A stretch of DNA of 56,415 nt from assembly GCA_020402945.1 (NCBI GenBank), contig JADBYQ010000053.1, positions 1-56,415 of the forward strand, given 5' to 3'. Shown piece by piece: positions 8,229-15,575 of this stretch. Source of the stretch: Cytophagales bacterium (lineage in GTDB: Bacteria; Bacteroidota; Bacteroidia; Cytophagales; Cyclobacteriaceae). Each line of letters opens with the position of its first letter. Position 1 is the first letter of the stretch. A program made the position numbers and the translations under genes. The notes under the pieces were generated by a model. It ran no database searches and was not told where the DNA came from. It was given only the letters and a program-made list of their open reading frames with translations.

Positions 8229-10031
8229 TTAGGCGAGTACCTCTTTCTTTATTACGTTGGTTAAATAGTCTGGATCCATTAAAGTTTTAGAACATGCCGC
8301 TGCGTGCGGAAGTTCATAGCGAAAGAAAAATTTCATGGTGTGTATTTTTCCTTCATAGAACTCAACAGTTTCGTGTGCAACATTTCCTGTTTGAATAGCA
8401 ATATGTGCAACAGTGGCTTGCTTGAGCCACTGCCAGGCAATTACCACGTAGCTTAGTTGTTCCATAAATACAGTCGCATCGGCCAGGTAGCGGTTGATGT
8501 CTCCCTGCTGTGCAAATTGGCCAAGATGTTTGAGCACCTCGCCCACGCGATTCAACTCAATCGTCAGTTCCGTTGCATAGGATTTCAAAGAGTCGTAGGT
8601 CGATGCTTGCTTGATTACGCTCTCTATGGAGTCCACAAGAACTTTTAATGCTTTGCCCTTTTCCATCACCACTTTTCGCCCCAATAAATCGATGGATTGA
8701 ATGCCGGTAGTGCCTTCATACAGCGAGGTGATTTTAATATCACGATAAAGTTGTTGTACTGGAAAATCCATGGTAAAGCCATAGCCTCCCAATGTTTGGA
8801 TAGCTAATGCCACCGCCCGGCTGCCTTGTTCTGAGGAGTATGTTTTTACAATCGGGGTAAGTAATTCCAATAACAAAAAGCTATTCTGCTTTTCTTCTAC
8901 CTCAGCGGCATGGGCAAGGTCTGATAATCGATTGCATTCCATCACCAGCGAGAGAGAACCTTCAATAATTGCTTTTTGGGTAAGCAACATTCGCTGAACA
9001 TCCGGATGGTTAACGATAAGGGTAGGTGGCTTTAACGGATCTTTTTCATTGGCTAATCTTCCTTGTGGTCGTTCATTAGCATATTGCAAAGAAGCCTGGT
9101 AAGCTGCCATAGCAGTGGAGGCAGCACCCAGTCCTACACTGATTCGCGCTTCATTCATCATTTGAAACATATAGCCCAAGCCTTTGTGGGGTTCACCAAC
9201 TAACCAACCTTTGCAAGCATCCTTGTCGCCAAACACCAAGTGTGTTGTACAATAGCCGCGCTGCCCCATTTTTTGAAAATCGCCTGCGCAGAACACATCG
9301 TTAGGAGTAAGTGATCCATTTTCTTCAGGCCAATATTTTGGAATAATAAACAGCGAAATTCCTTTTACTCCGGGCGGAGCACCCTCAATTCGTGCCAATG
9401 TTAAGTGAACAAAATTATCGCAGGCTTCATGCTGACCTCCGGAAATAAATATCTTTTGTCCTTTGATGTTGTAAAAACCATCTCCGACTGACGTTGCGCT
9501 GGTTGTGATATCAGTCAGCGAACTTCCTGCCTGGGGTTCGGTCAATGCCATCGTACCTTGCCAATCGCCTGCAAATATTTTTGGAACAAACTTCTTCACT
9601 TGTTCACTCGTTCCAAAACTGGTAATAAGCGCAGCTGCACCAGCAGATAAACTAAAATAGCCCTGACTACTGTTGTTGGCCGACATGAAAATGTGCTGAG
9701 CTGCATTGAAAATCATCATGGGCAATTGCATGCCACCAAATTCAAATTTGGAACCACCGCCAATCCAGCCATTCTCTGCTGCTTGTTTGATGATCGTTTT
9801 CAATTGAGGATGCGTTTTTACCCCACCATTCCCATCATATTGAGCGGGCTCTGCATCCATCGCTTTAAAATAGGGCGCCATGTCGCGATCTGCCAGTAGC
9901 TTGGCTGACTCTATCATCATCCAGGCTTCTTCCCAATTCAAATGGGAAAAGTGTGGAAGTGCAAAAACATCACTTACGTGGTGTACTTGTTGAAGAAGAA
10001 ATTTGGTGTGTTCTATGCTCGTATATCGCAT
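8229..10031 (-). CDS. long acyl-CoA dehydrogenase (DmdC-like, with C-terminal ACDH_C region)
   Basis: A 600-aa flavin acyl-CoA dehydrogenase, longer than the usual 380-aa type, matching the DmdC/AidB-like group with an extra C-terminal domain. It oxidises acyl-CoA to trans-2-enoyl-CoA using FAD and passes electrons to ETF. Visible features include the FAD/substrate motif MALTEPQAGSSLTD (about 161-174), the GGYGF segment (about 415-419) and the catalytic base Glu439 (LYEGTTGIQ). The start at 10031 (MRYTSIEHTKF) is chosen because the frame upstream runs through a degenerate intergenic repeat and over the end of the SDR gene. It belongs to the acyl-CoA module on the - strand. Confidence 0.93.
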   Translation of the reverse strand: MRYTSIEHTKFLLQQVHHVSDVFALPHFSHLNWEEAWMMIESAKLLADRDMAPYFKAMDAEPAQYDGNGGVKTHPQLKTIIKQAAENGWIGGGSKFEFGGMQLPMMIFNAAQHIFMSANNSSQGYFSLSAGAAALITSFGTSEQVKKFVPKIFAGDWQGTMALTEPQAGSSLTDITTSATSVGDGFYNIKGQKIFISGGQHEACDNFVHLTLARIEGAPPGVKGISLFIIPKYWPEENGSLTPNDVFCAGDFQKMGQRGYCTTHLVFGDKDACKGWLVGEPHKGLGYMFQMMNEARISVGLGAASTAMAAYQASLQYANERPQGRLANEKDPLKPPTLIVNHPDVQRMLLTQKAIIEGSLSLVMECNRLSDLAHAAEVEEKQNSFLLLELLTPIVKTYSSEQGSRAVALAIQTLGGYGFTMDFPVQQLYRDIKITSLYEGTTGIQSIDLLGRKVVMEKGKALKVLVDSIESVIKQASTYDSLKSYATELTIELNRVGEVLKHLGQFAQQGDINRYLADATVFMEQLSYVVIAWQWLKQATVAHIAIQTGNVAHETVEFYEGKIHTMKFFFRYELPHAAACSKTLMDPDYLTNVIKKEVLA

Positions 10032-10032
10032 A

Positions 10033-10113
10033 CTTTTGAATGTTGAATTTGAAACTTCGAATTTTGAATCTTGAACCTTGAATTTTAAATCTTGAATTCT
10101 GAATCTTGAATTA
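10033..10113. repeat. degenerate TTGAA/TTGAATC-type low-complexity repeat
   Basis: About 80 bp between the SDR and acyl-CoA dehydrogenase genes consist of imperfect copies of TTGAA(T/C)-like 8-10-mers. It is related in style, though not in exact unit, to the TTAAATC run at the window start. Its open reading on the - strand creates a spurious N-terminal extension of the dehydrogenase. Confidence 0.75.
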
Positions 10114-10848
10114 TCTTGCGGCCCCACCATCTATTGTCAAACAGATTCCGCTAACAAATGATGCCTCATCAGAAGCCAGGTAAAGATAGCCATTTGCAAT
10201 ATCTTCTGGAAGACCCCATTTGCCCACCGGAATATGCGCAAGGCTTTGCTTACGAACTTCTTCTGGCATTGCATCGGTCATCGCAGTTTGAATAAAGCCA
10301 GGGGCAATGCAGTTGGCAGTGATTCCGAAACGCCCTAGTTCTAGTGCCCATACTTTGGTCATCCCAATAATCGCAGACTTCGTTGCCACATAATTGGTTT
10401 GCCCGTAGTTTCCGCGGATGGCTACATTAGAAGAGGCAGATACGATACGCCCATAATTTTGCTCTTTCATGATCGGCACCACGGCCTGCGTGCAATTAAA
10501 CACTCCCGTTAAATTAACAGAGATCACATCATCCCATTCTTGCTTAGACATTTTTAGCAAGGTGCGGTCTTTTGTGATGCCTGCATTGTTGATCAGAATA
10601 TCAATTCGGCCAAAGTGTTTATGTGCTTCACTCACACCCTGAAGCACCTGTTCCTGGTCCGCTACCGAAATTTTGGAGAAGATAGCTTCGTATCCTTGCT
10701 TCTTCAGATCCTCCACAACCATTTTCCCTTTTTCTGACAGATCCCACAGGATAATTTTGGCTCCTTCTTTTGCAAAACGTTGTGCTGTAGCTAACCCAAT
10801 GCCATTGGCACCTCCGGTGATTAATGCAACTTTATTATTTAGTCTCAT
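10111..10848 (-). CDS. SDR 3-oxoacyl-(ACP/CoA) reductase (FabG/PhaB-like)
   Basis: A 245-aa classical short-chain dehydrogenase. The NAD(P)-binding motif TGGANGIG is at residues 11-18, NNAG at about 87-90, and the catalytic Ser139/140, Tyr153 and Lys157 (YVATK) are in place. It ends with the family DGG motif. Such enzymes reduce 3-ketoacyl-CoA/ACP to (R)-3-hydroxyacyl forms, or run in reverse. Its position between the MaoC fusion gene and the acyl-CoA dehydrogenase points to acyl-CoA rather than housekeeping ACP substrates, as do acetoacetyl-CoA reductases of the PhaB type. No PHA synthase is present in the window. Confidence 0.92.
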   Translation of the reverse strand: MRLNNKVALITGGANGIGLATAQRFAKEGAKIILWDLSEKGKMVVEDLKKQGYEAIFSKISVADQEQVLQGVSEAHKHFGRIDILINNAGITKDRTLLKMSKQEWDDVISVNLTGVFNCTQAVVPIMKEQNYGRIVSASSNVAIRGNYGQTNYVATKSAIIGMTKVWALELGRFGITANCIAPGFIQTAMTDAMPEEVRKQSLAHIPVGKWGLPEDIANGYLYLASDEASFVSGICLTIDGGAAR

Positions 10849-10885
10849 GGAAATGAATGTTAAATGGTAAATGATGAATTTTGAA

Positions 10886-12391
10886 TTAATAGAGTGCCGT
10901 TAAGAGTTCCGCCACATAGGCTGGTTTTTCTTCTCCTTCGATTTGTATCGTGCATTCCACGAAAAGCTTGATTCCATTATTGGGCATATCCTCAACATTT
11001 ACAATTTTTCCGGTCATTCGAATTCGGCTACCTGACTGAACAGCAACCGGAAAGCGGGCTTTGTTAAGTCCATAGTTGATAGCAGTCCTGGCGCCTTCAA
11101 TTTCAATCAATTCGTAGAAGAATTTAGCGGCCAATGACATCGTCAAATAACCATGTGCAATGGTCTTGCCTTCCAGCATTTGTACTTTGGCTCGTTCAAC
11201 ATCCACATGTATCCATTGATTGTCTTGGGTGGCGTGAGCAAACTCGTTGATTATCTCTTGAGTAACAGTAAACCAATCGCTGACACCTAGTGTTTGACCA
11301 ACCTGTTTTTTAATGTCAGTCAACTTGATCTTTAGTGGTTTGGCAATAATTTGATCTGCCTTTTTTTCTTTCACCGAATCCACTTTTGGAGATGGAACAG
11401 CATCTTCTTTCCAGGTTCTTACTTTTACTACTGCTTTGCCAATTACCTCTCGGTTCAGTAAGTCTTCTAACGCTTGAGGGGCATATTCCAATGAGTAGAC
11501 TTTGTGAATATGCTGTTTGATTTTGCCTGACTTCATCCATGACAAGAGTTCACCTAAATTTTGTAAGCTCTGTTGTGGTTCACGTTCTGCAAAACTTCCC
11601 CAGAAAACGCCCAAGATGGAGCATCCTTTTAACAAAGGTAAATTCGCAGGAAACTGAGGAATCTCTCCGGTGGTGAATCCGACTACCAGGTATCTTCCTT
11701 TCCAGGCAATCGAACGCAACGCTTGCTCGGCCAATTTTCCGCCTACAGCGTCATAGATTACATCAACGCCTTTCTCTTGTGTAATCTCTTTTAATCGAGC
11801 ACGCAAGTCTTCTTCTGAATAATTGATGAGATGATCGGCACCTTTTTCTTTGCAGGTATTCAATTTCTTTTGGGATGAGGCCGCTGCTATCACGGTGGCG
11901 CCCATTACTTTTCCTAATTCAACAGCCGCTAAACCGACACCACCAGCCGCACCTAGTACCAATAAAGTTTCTCCGGATTTTAGCTGTGCACGATCTTTTA
12001 ATGCATGATAAGATGTGCCATACGTGTAAAGGGTGCATGCTCCGTTGATGAAGTCCATTCCCGGTGGCATGGGAAACACACGATTTGCCTTAACGACCAC
12101 TTGCTCTGCAAAACCACCCCAGCCGCAAAGAGCAACCACGCGATCGCCCGGTTTCAAATGTTTTACTTTTTCTCCGACTGTTTCAATTATTCCGGAAACT
12201 TCTCCACCCGGTGAAAAGGGAAGATCAGGTTTGAATTGATATTTGTTTTGAATGATAAGCAGGTCCGGGAAGTTGACGCCACAGGCAAAAACGTTGATAA
12301 CGACTTCATCTGGTTTTGCAATAGGAGAGGAGATTTCTTCCATCACCAATGATTCAGGAAGACCAAATGCTTTACAAACGACTGCCTTCAT
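10886..12391 (-). CDS. fusion: quinone oxidoreductase-type MDR + MaoC-like (R)-hydratase
   Basis: A 501-aa two-domain protein. Residues 1-325 form a zinc-free medium-chain dehydrogenase/reductase of the NADPH:quinone oxidoreductase type with the nucleotide motif GAAGGVG (147-153). Residues 326-355 are a charged Lys-rich linker. Residues 360-501 are a hot-dog MaoC-like domain with the (R)-enoyl-CoA hydratase signature, Asp390 and His395 (ATQDNQWIHVD), and TIAHGYLTMSL. The two could reduce and hydrate the same 2-enoyl-CoA pool (inference). It is the first gene of the - strand acyl-CoA module. There is no sign of frameshift, so the fusion looks real. Confidence 0.92.
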   Translation of the reverse strand: MKAVVCKAFGLPESLVMEEISSPIAKPDEVVINVFACGVNFPDLLIIQNKYQFKPDLPFSPGGEVSGIIETVGEKVKHLKPGDRVVALCGWGGFAEQVVVKANRVFPMPPGMDFINGACTLYTYGTSYHALKDRAQLKSGETLLVLGAAGGVGLAAVELGKVMGATVIAAASSQKKLNTCKEKGADHLINYSEEDLRARLKEITQEKGVDVIYDAVGGKLAEQALRSIAWKGRYLVVGFTTGEIPQFPANLPLLKGCSILGVFWGSFAEREPQQSLQNLGELLSWMKSGKIKQHIHKVYSLEYAPQALEDLLNREVIGKAVVKVRTWKEDAVPSPKVDSVKEKKADQIIAKPLKIKLTDIKKQVGQTLGVSDWFTVTQEIINEFAHATQDNQWIHVDVERAKVQMLEGKTIAHGYLTMSLAAKFFYELIEIEGARTAINYGLNKARFPVAVQSGSRIRMTGKIVNVEDMPNNGIKLFVECTIQIEGEEKPAYVAELLTALY

Positions 12392-12465
12392 GTTGCACCA
12401 ATTTTAAATCAACATATATTTTCCTGCCAAATCGTAAATCGTAATTCCAAAATCGTATTTTTTCT

Positions 12466-13344
12466 CTACCAATCAGGTTTGCCTTTATCTTTGGGCTTGG
12501 TGGCCTTGCGTTTGTTTTGTTGCAGGTATTGCACTTCCTGATTTTTCATGGCCTCTAAAATCATCTTCGCTTTTTCTTCGCTCATTTGCATCTCTTTCAA
12601 TTTCTCAGATACAGAGGGAGGGATATCTTTCTTGTCTTTGTTCTTCTCCTGTTCCTCTTTTTCCTTTTGTTCGTTCTCTTTTTGCTCCTTCTCCTTTTGA
12701 TCTTTCGGGTCTTTGTCTTTTTGATCCTTCTTGTCCTGATCTTTTTTCTCCTGATCTTTCTTTTCCTGGTCTTTCTTCTCTTGATCTTTCTTTTCCTGAT
12801 CCTTTTTCTCCTGATCTTTTTTGTCTTTCTGCTGGTCTTTTTGATCCTTCTTTTGGTCGTCTTTTTTATCCTGATCTTTCTGATCTTTGTTCTTCTGTTG
12901 ATCTTGTTTCTTTTTCTCTTCGAGTTTTTTCTTTACGATTTCATAGTTATACCTGGCTTCATCGTTTTCGGGCGCAGCTTTTAAGGCCTGCTTAAAATAA
13001 TTAAGCGATTCTTCCAGCTTTTCCTGATTGTTGGCCATCACACCTAATTGCTGGTTGGCAACTGAACTGATTTTCTTGTTTGCGCTTTGCGTTAATCGTT
13101 GATAGTTGTTGAGTGCGCCTGTGGTGTCATTGGCTTGAAAGTAGGCGCTGGCAAGGTTTGCGCGGACTTCATCTTCGTTAACTCCCAGCGAATCGATCAG
13201 ATACGAGTACTTCTTAATCGCTGTTGTAAAGTCGCCAGCTAAAAATGCTTTCTTCGCTTCTGCTTTTGCTGAATTGATCTTGCCAATTTTATCCAGGTCG
13301 GTAAACAAGAGGGCGGCAAATAATAAAACAACGGTTGTTTTCAT
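12466..13344 (-). CDS. BatC-like TPR protein with Lys/Asp/Gln-rich region
   Basis: A 292-aa protein with an N-terminal hydrophobic signal or anchor (MKTTVVLLFAALLF), then about three TPR-like helical repeats (residues 20-140). Residues 141-240 are extremely rich in Lys, Asp, Gln and Glu, and the C-terminal 50 residues contain SEEKAKMILEAMKNQE. This architecture is typical of BatC in Bacteroidota 'Bat' (aerotolerance) loci, which act at the cell envelope with VWA proteins. The neighbouring upstream gene on the same strand encodes a VWA membrane protein, supporting the call. The Lys-rich part is made of repeats in the DNA and may vary in length. BatD is not found adjacent. Confidence 0.85.
   Translation of the reverse strand: MKTTVVLLFAALLFTDLDKIGKINSAKAEAKKAFLAGDFTTAIKKYSYLIDSLGVNEDEVRANLASAYFQANDTTGALNNYQRLTQSANKKISSVANQQLGVMANNQEKLEESLNYFKQALKAAPENDEARYNYEIVKKKLEEKKKQDQQKNKDQKDQDKKDDQKKDQKDQQKDKKDQEKKDQEKKDQEKKDQEKKDQEKKDQDKKDQKDKDPKDQKEKEQKENEQKEKEEQEKNKDKKDIPPSVSEKLKEMQMSEEKAKMILEAMKNQEVQYLQQNKRKATKPKDKGKPDW
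12733..12822 (-). repeat. in-gene repeats coding for (KKDQE)n
   Basis: About six copies of a 15-bp unit coding for KKDQE/KDQEK (residues about 175-204 of the BatC-like protein), set in a wider KDQ-rich tract. The nucleotide copies differ mainly at third positions, so the array is old rather than freshly expanded. On the opposite strand it reads as a Leu/Phe-rich open frame that is not a gene. Confidence 0.85.
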
Positions 13345-13384
13345 CTGTTGCTATTTTGATTTATGAGCCGAATGGAAACCGATG

Positions 13385-14353
13385 TCATATCCTAACTGTT
13401 CTTATGGTGACGAGAAGATCTAAAGCCAACAATACCAACGCTGCCAACAGGAAGTAAAAATAGCGATTGGCAGAGACATCTACCATTCGGGCATCGCGCA
13501 ATTCGCCTTCTATTTTTCCGATAGTGCTGATCATTCGGCTGACATCATTTTTTGAGTCGTTGATTTCAAAATATTGTCCGTTGGTTTTGCTTGCCAATGC
13601 TTTCAACGAACTCGCATTCAGTTTTGATATAACAGGATTTCCACTTTGATCTGTTTTATAACCTCGTCCCGATTCAATCTGACTGCCTCGCTCTGTGCCA
13701 ACGCCCAGGGTAAACAACTTAATCCGGTTATCCTCTACTTCCCGAGCCATTTCGTCCGTTTCTTCTCCAAAGTCTTCACCATCGCTTATCAGGATAATCA
13801 CTTTTGATTTTTGCTGCGCGCTGGTGCCTTCCTGTTCTGTGAGTTTCTTAAGTGCCATTTTTAAGGGTGGAGAGAAGTCGGTGCCACTGGCTGGCACCAG
13901 ACTGGTATTCATGGTTTCAATAAAAAGATTCAAGGCATTTTGGTCGTACGTGAGCGGGCATTGCATAAATGCTTCGGATGAAAAGATAATCACCCCCACA
14001 CGATCCGAGCTGAACGCATCCACGATCTTTTTCATTTCAAATTTGATCTTTTCCAGCCGGGTAGGCTGAATGTCAAACGCGTCCATTGATTTGGATAGAT
14101 CCACACAAATCATGATGTCTTTTCCAACAGACTTGATCTCCTTTTTTGATCCACCAAATGAGGGACCCAGAAAAGAGATAATAAGGAGGGCAAAAAAGCA
14201 GGTTCTAAAAAACAGCTTGATGAAAACTGTCTTATAAGGTGTGGACAGTCTCCGGCTGATCCGCACGATCTTTATCAGGTACAAACCATAGAATGTGACA
14301 AACAGCCCAATCAGCAGCAACTCCACCCACCCAAATTCACGAAACCAGACCAT
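13385..14353 (-). CDS. BatB-like VWA-domain membrane protein
   Basis: A 322-aa protein started at 14353 (MVWFREFGWVELLL). Two hydrophobic N-terminal helices (about 8-30 and 45-62) precede a von Willebrand A domain, and a C-terminal helix (about 300-318) ends the protein. The metal-dependent adhesion site is intact: Asp85-x-Ser87-x-Ser89 (DLSKS), a Thr in SGTDFS, and ISDGEDFGE. It resembles BatA/BatB of Bacteroidota Bat loci, envelope proteins that work with BatC TPR proteins. A hairpin terminator just upstream separates it from the tRNA genes on the same strand. An in-frame ATG at 14401 lies inside that terminator and is rejected. Confidence 0.87.
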   Translation of the reverse strand: MVWFREFGWVELLLIGLFVTFYGLYLIKIVRISRRLSTPYKTVFIKLFFRTCFFALLIISFLGPSFGGSKKEIKSVGKDIMICVDLSKSMDAFDIQPTRLEKIKFEMKKIVDAFSSDRVGVIIFSSEAFMQCPLTYDQNALNLFIETMNTSLVPASGTDFSPPLKMALKKLTEQEGTSAQQKSKVIILISDGEDFGEETDEMAREVEDNRIKLFTLGVGTERGSQIESGRGYKTDQSGNPVISKLNASSLKALASKTNGQYFEINDSKNDVSRMISTIGKIEGELRDARMVDVSANRYFYFLLAALVLLALDLLVTIRTVRI

Positions 14354-14380
14354 CTTAAGAAGAGAATAAGAACAAAAATA

Positions 14381-14409
14381 AAAAAGCCTTGCGACTTGCA
14401 AGGCTTTTT
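14381..14409 (-). terminator. intrinsic terminator after tRNA-Pro
   Basis: A perfect 12-bp inverted repeat (AAAAAGCCTTGC, 14381-14392, and its complement, 14398-14409) encloses a 5-nt loop. Flanking A- and T-runs mean it reads as stem plus U-tract on either strand. It begins 5 bp past the tRNA-Pro 3' end, so it most likely ends the tRNA transcript and insulates the BatB-like gene. Confidence 0.85.
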
Positions 14410-14413
14410 AATG

Positions 14414-14487
14414 TCGGGGTGGCCAGATTCGAACTGACGACCTCTTGGTCCCAAACCAAGCGCGATACCGGGCTACGCTACACCCCG
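14414..14487 (-). tRNA. tRNA-Pro(TGG)
   Basis: A 74-nt cloverleaf on the - strand. The acceptor stem is CGGGGTG/CACCCCG with A73. The D-arm starts GCGTAGCCC. The anticodon stem is CTTGG/CCAAG with loop TTTGGGA (anticodon TGG), and the T-loop is TTCGAAT. No CCA is encoded. It is the last gene of the tRNA cluster and is followed at once by a hairpin terminator. Confidence 0.95.
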
Positions 14488-14499
14488 AAATTTTTTTAA

Positions 14500-14565
14500 C
14501 CTAGATTCGTATCTGCGACCTTGGCGCCAAAAGCGCCACGCGATACCGGGCTACGCTACACCCCG
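14500..14565 (-). pseudogene. degenerate tRNA-Pro-like copy
   Basis: The first 27 nt are identical to tRNA-Pro(TGG), covering the acceptor 5' strand, D-arm and start of the anticodon arm. The anticodon stem is TGGCG/CGCCA with loop CTTTTGG, which would read TTT at the anticodon position. The T-loop has ACGAAT instead of TTCGAAT. No 3' acceptor strand (CACCCCG) follows, only TTA and a run of A. It therefore cannot fold as a normal tRNA. It is most likely the decayed remnant of a tandem tRNA-Pro duplication. Confidence 0.75.
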
Positions 14566-14662
14566 AACAATTTTACAAGAGGCGCGAAGATATAAAAACA
14601 TATCTACTCGCCAACAATTTTTGTGATCCCGGCTGGATTCGAACCAGCGACCTACTGCTTAG

Positions 14663-15306
14663 CTTACCACTTCGATTTTCATCGCCCCCTTTGGACTGGG
14701 GTTCGTGGTCTGGACTATATCTTCACCGATTTCAGGTGTGATGCGTATAGTCTCTACGGAACTTCCCGATAGTCTTTAGCCCAATTTATATTTTGGCCTT
14801 GACTATTTTTTGGGGTATCTACCCTCAAACTTACTGTGCTATTTTTGCTGAACTCCTTTGCATTGAAGTAGTAACACTCATCATTATCAATACAATAGAC
14901 ACCGTAAACATCTACTGAATCTATATCCACTTTTTTAGTGTGTACTCCCTTGCTATCAGAATAACTATGCTCAAATCTTACAGAAAGGCTTCCTTTTTTA
15001 ATGCTTCTTGCCTTGACTTGCACTCTCTTGAAATTGCAATTTTGATAAATAACAAGATCAAACGGAGAATGCTCGGACAAAGGCAAACAAACCAAAAAAC
15101 CTTTTGAACACAAATCAGCTTGAGCCTTCAATACTCCTAAGTCTCCTTTATTCTTAGTATGATGTTGTTTCATATCGAAAATAATAAGACCGAAAATTTC
15201 CTCGGTATTGCCATGCTAAATTTATAAAATTTAGCGAAGGGTTCACCGATACAGCACCATCCACTTTGTCCATTTTTTGTTTTTGAACAAAGGCTCCTAT
15301 TTGTTA
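14663..15306 (-). ncRNA. group I intron in tRNA-Arg anticodon loop
   Basis: Group I core elements are visible on the - strand. The R/S pairing P7 is GACTATA (14746-14752) with TATAGTC (14713-14719), in the usual context CCGTAGAGACTATACGC and AAGATATAGTCC. P8 is CACC/GGTG, and P9-region hairpins include CCCC/GGGG and CGAT-GAAA-ATCG (a GNRA tetraloop). A P4-like CGGT/ACCG pairing and a 9-bp hairpin (15215-15235) lie in the 5' domain, and the terminal nucleotide is G. I could not settle the P1 pairing with the 5' exon. The intron carries the homing endonuclease ORF between the 5' domain and P7. Confidence 0.88.
14754..15173 (-). CDS. intron-encoded PD-(D/E)XK homing endonuclease (I-Ssp6803I-like)
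   Basis: A 139-aa small nuclease encoded inside the group I intron. Family features are KNKGDLGVLKAQADL near the N-terminus and a catalytic core of Asp39 (SPFDLV) with Gln52-x-Lys54 (VQVKAR). The 13- and 2-residue spacing matches what I recall for I-Ssp6803I, the tRNA-intron enzyme with a PD-(D/Q)XK site. Such enzymes cut the intronless tRNA gene and so drive intron homing. The stop codon (14754-14756) abuts the P7 5' strand of the ribozyme, so coding sequence runs right up to the catalytic core. The ORF looks intact, which suggests the element is recently active (inference). Confidence 0.85.
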   Translation of the reverse strand: MKQHHTKNKGDLGVLKAQADLCSKGFLVCLPLSEHSPFDLVIYQNCNFKRVQVKARSIKKGSLSVRFEHSYSDSKGVHTKKVDIDSVDVYGVYCIDNDECYYFNAKEFSKNSTVSLRVDTPKNSQGQNINWAKDYREVP

Positions 15307-15417
15307 AAGGCAGTTGCTCTATCCAGCTGAGCTACGAGACCAACATGTCAAAGATCATTGAATCTTACGTTCTATTCAACTGATACCTAAACCTAATAAA
15401 GATTGAGATACTAATCA

Positions 15418-15507
<90 letters not shown>

Positions 15508-15525
15508 GTGGAGCTAAAAAGAACG

Positions 15526-15533
15526 CAAATATA
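15526..15533 (-). promoter_or_regulatory. Bacteroidota -7 promoter box for the tRNA cluster
   Basis: TATATTTG on the - strand is an exact match to the Bacteroidota sigma factor -7 consensus TAnnTTTG. It lies 19 bp before the tRNA-Ser 5' end, giving a start site near 15519. No clear -33 TTTG is seen at the usual distance. Confidence 0.65.
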
Positions 15534-15575
15534 AGGCAGAATGATCTTATTTCGCGTCATCTTTTGTTTTTTTTG

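Larger units (their letters stand above)
14624..15341 (-). tRNA. tRNA-Arg(TCT), split by a group I intron
   Basis: The 5' exon is 15307-15341 (35 nt) and the 3' exon 14624-14662 (39 nt). Joined, they give a 74-nt tRNA with acceptor GGTCTCG/CGGGATC (two G-U pairs) and A73. The anticodon stem is ACTGC/GCAGT with loop CTTCTAA (anticodon TCT), and the T-arm is GCTGG-TTCGAAT-CCAGC. The intervening 644 nt break the gene between anticodon positions 34 and 35. The exon ends with U and the intron ends with G, as group I splicing requires. If only one tRNA-Arg(TCT) gene exists in the genome, splicing is essential (inference). Confidence 0.9.

Noticed and set aside
10032..10130. N-terminal extension of the acyl-CoA dehydrogenase
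   Set aside because: The added 33 residues are encoded by a degenerate low-complexity repeat and the end of the SDR gene. The domain starts at 10031.
12586..12984. 132-aa Leu/Phe-rich reading frame on the + strand
   Set aside because: It is the complement of the Lys/Asp/Gln-rich repeat tract of the BatC-like gene, which makes long open frames without coding meaning.
14500..14565. A fully functional tRNA with TTT anticodon
   Set aside because: The 3' acceptor strand is missing and the T-loop is altered, so no cloverleaf closes.
14624..15341. tRNA-Lys(TTT) with intron, instead of tRNA-Arg
   Set aside because: A 5' exon ending CCTTT joined to TAAGCAGT also gives a 7-nt loop with anticodon TTT. 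But the intron would then end in C, not G, and the tRNA body fits Arg, so Arg(TCT) is preferred.
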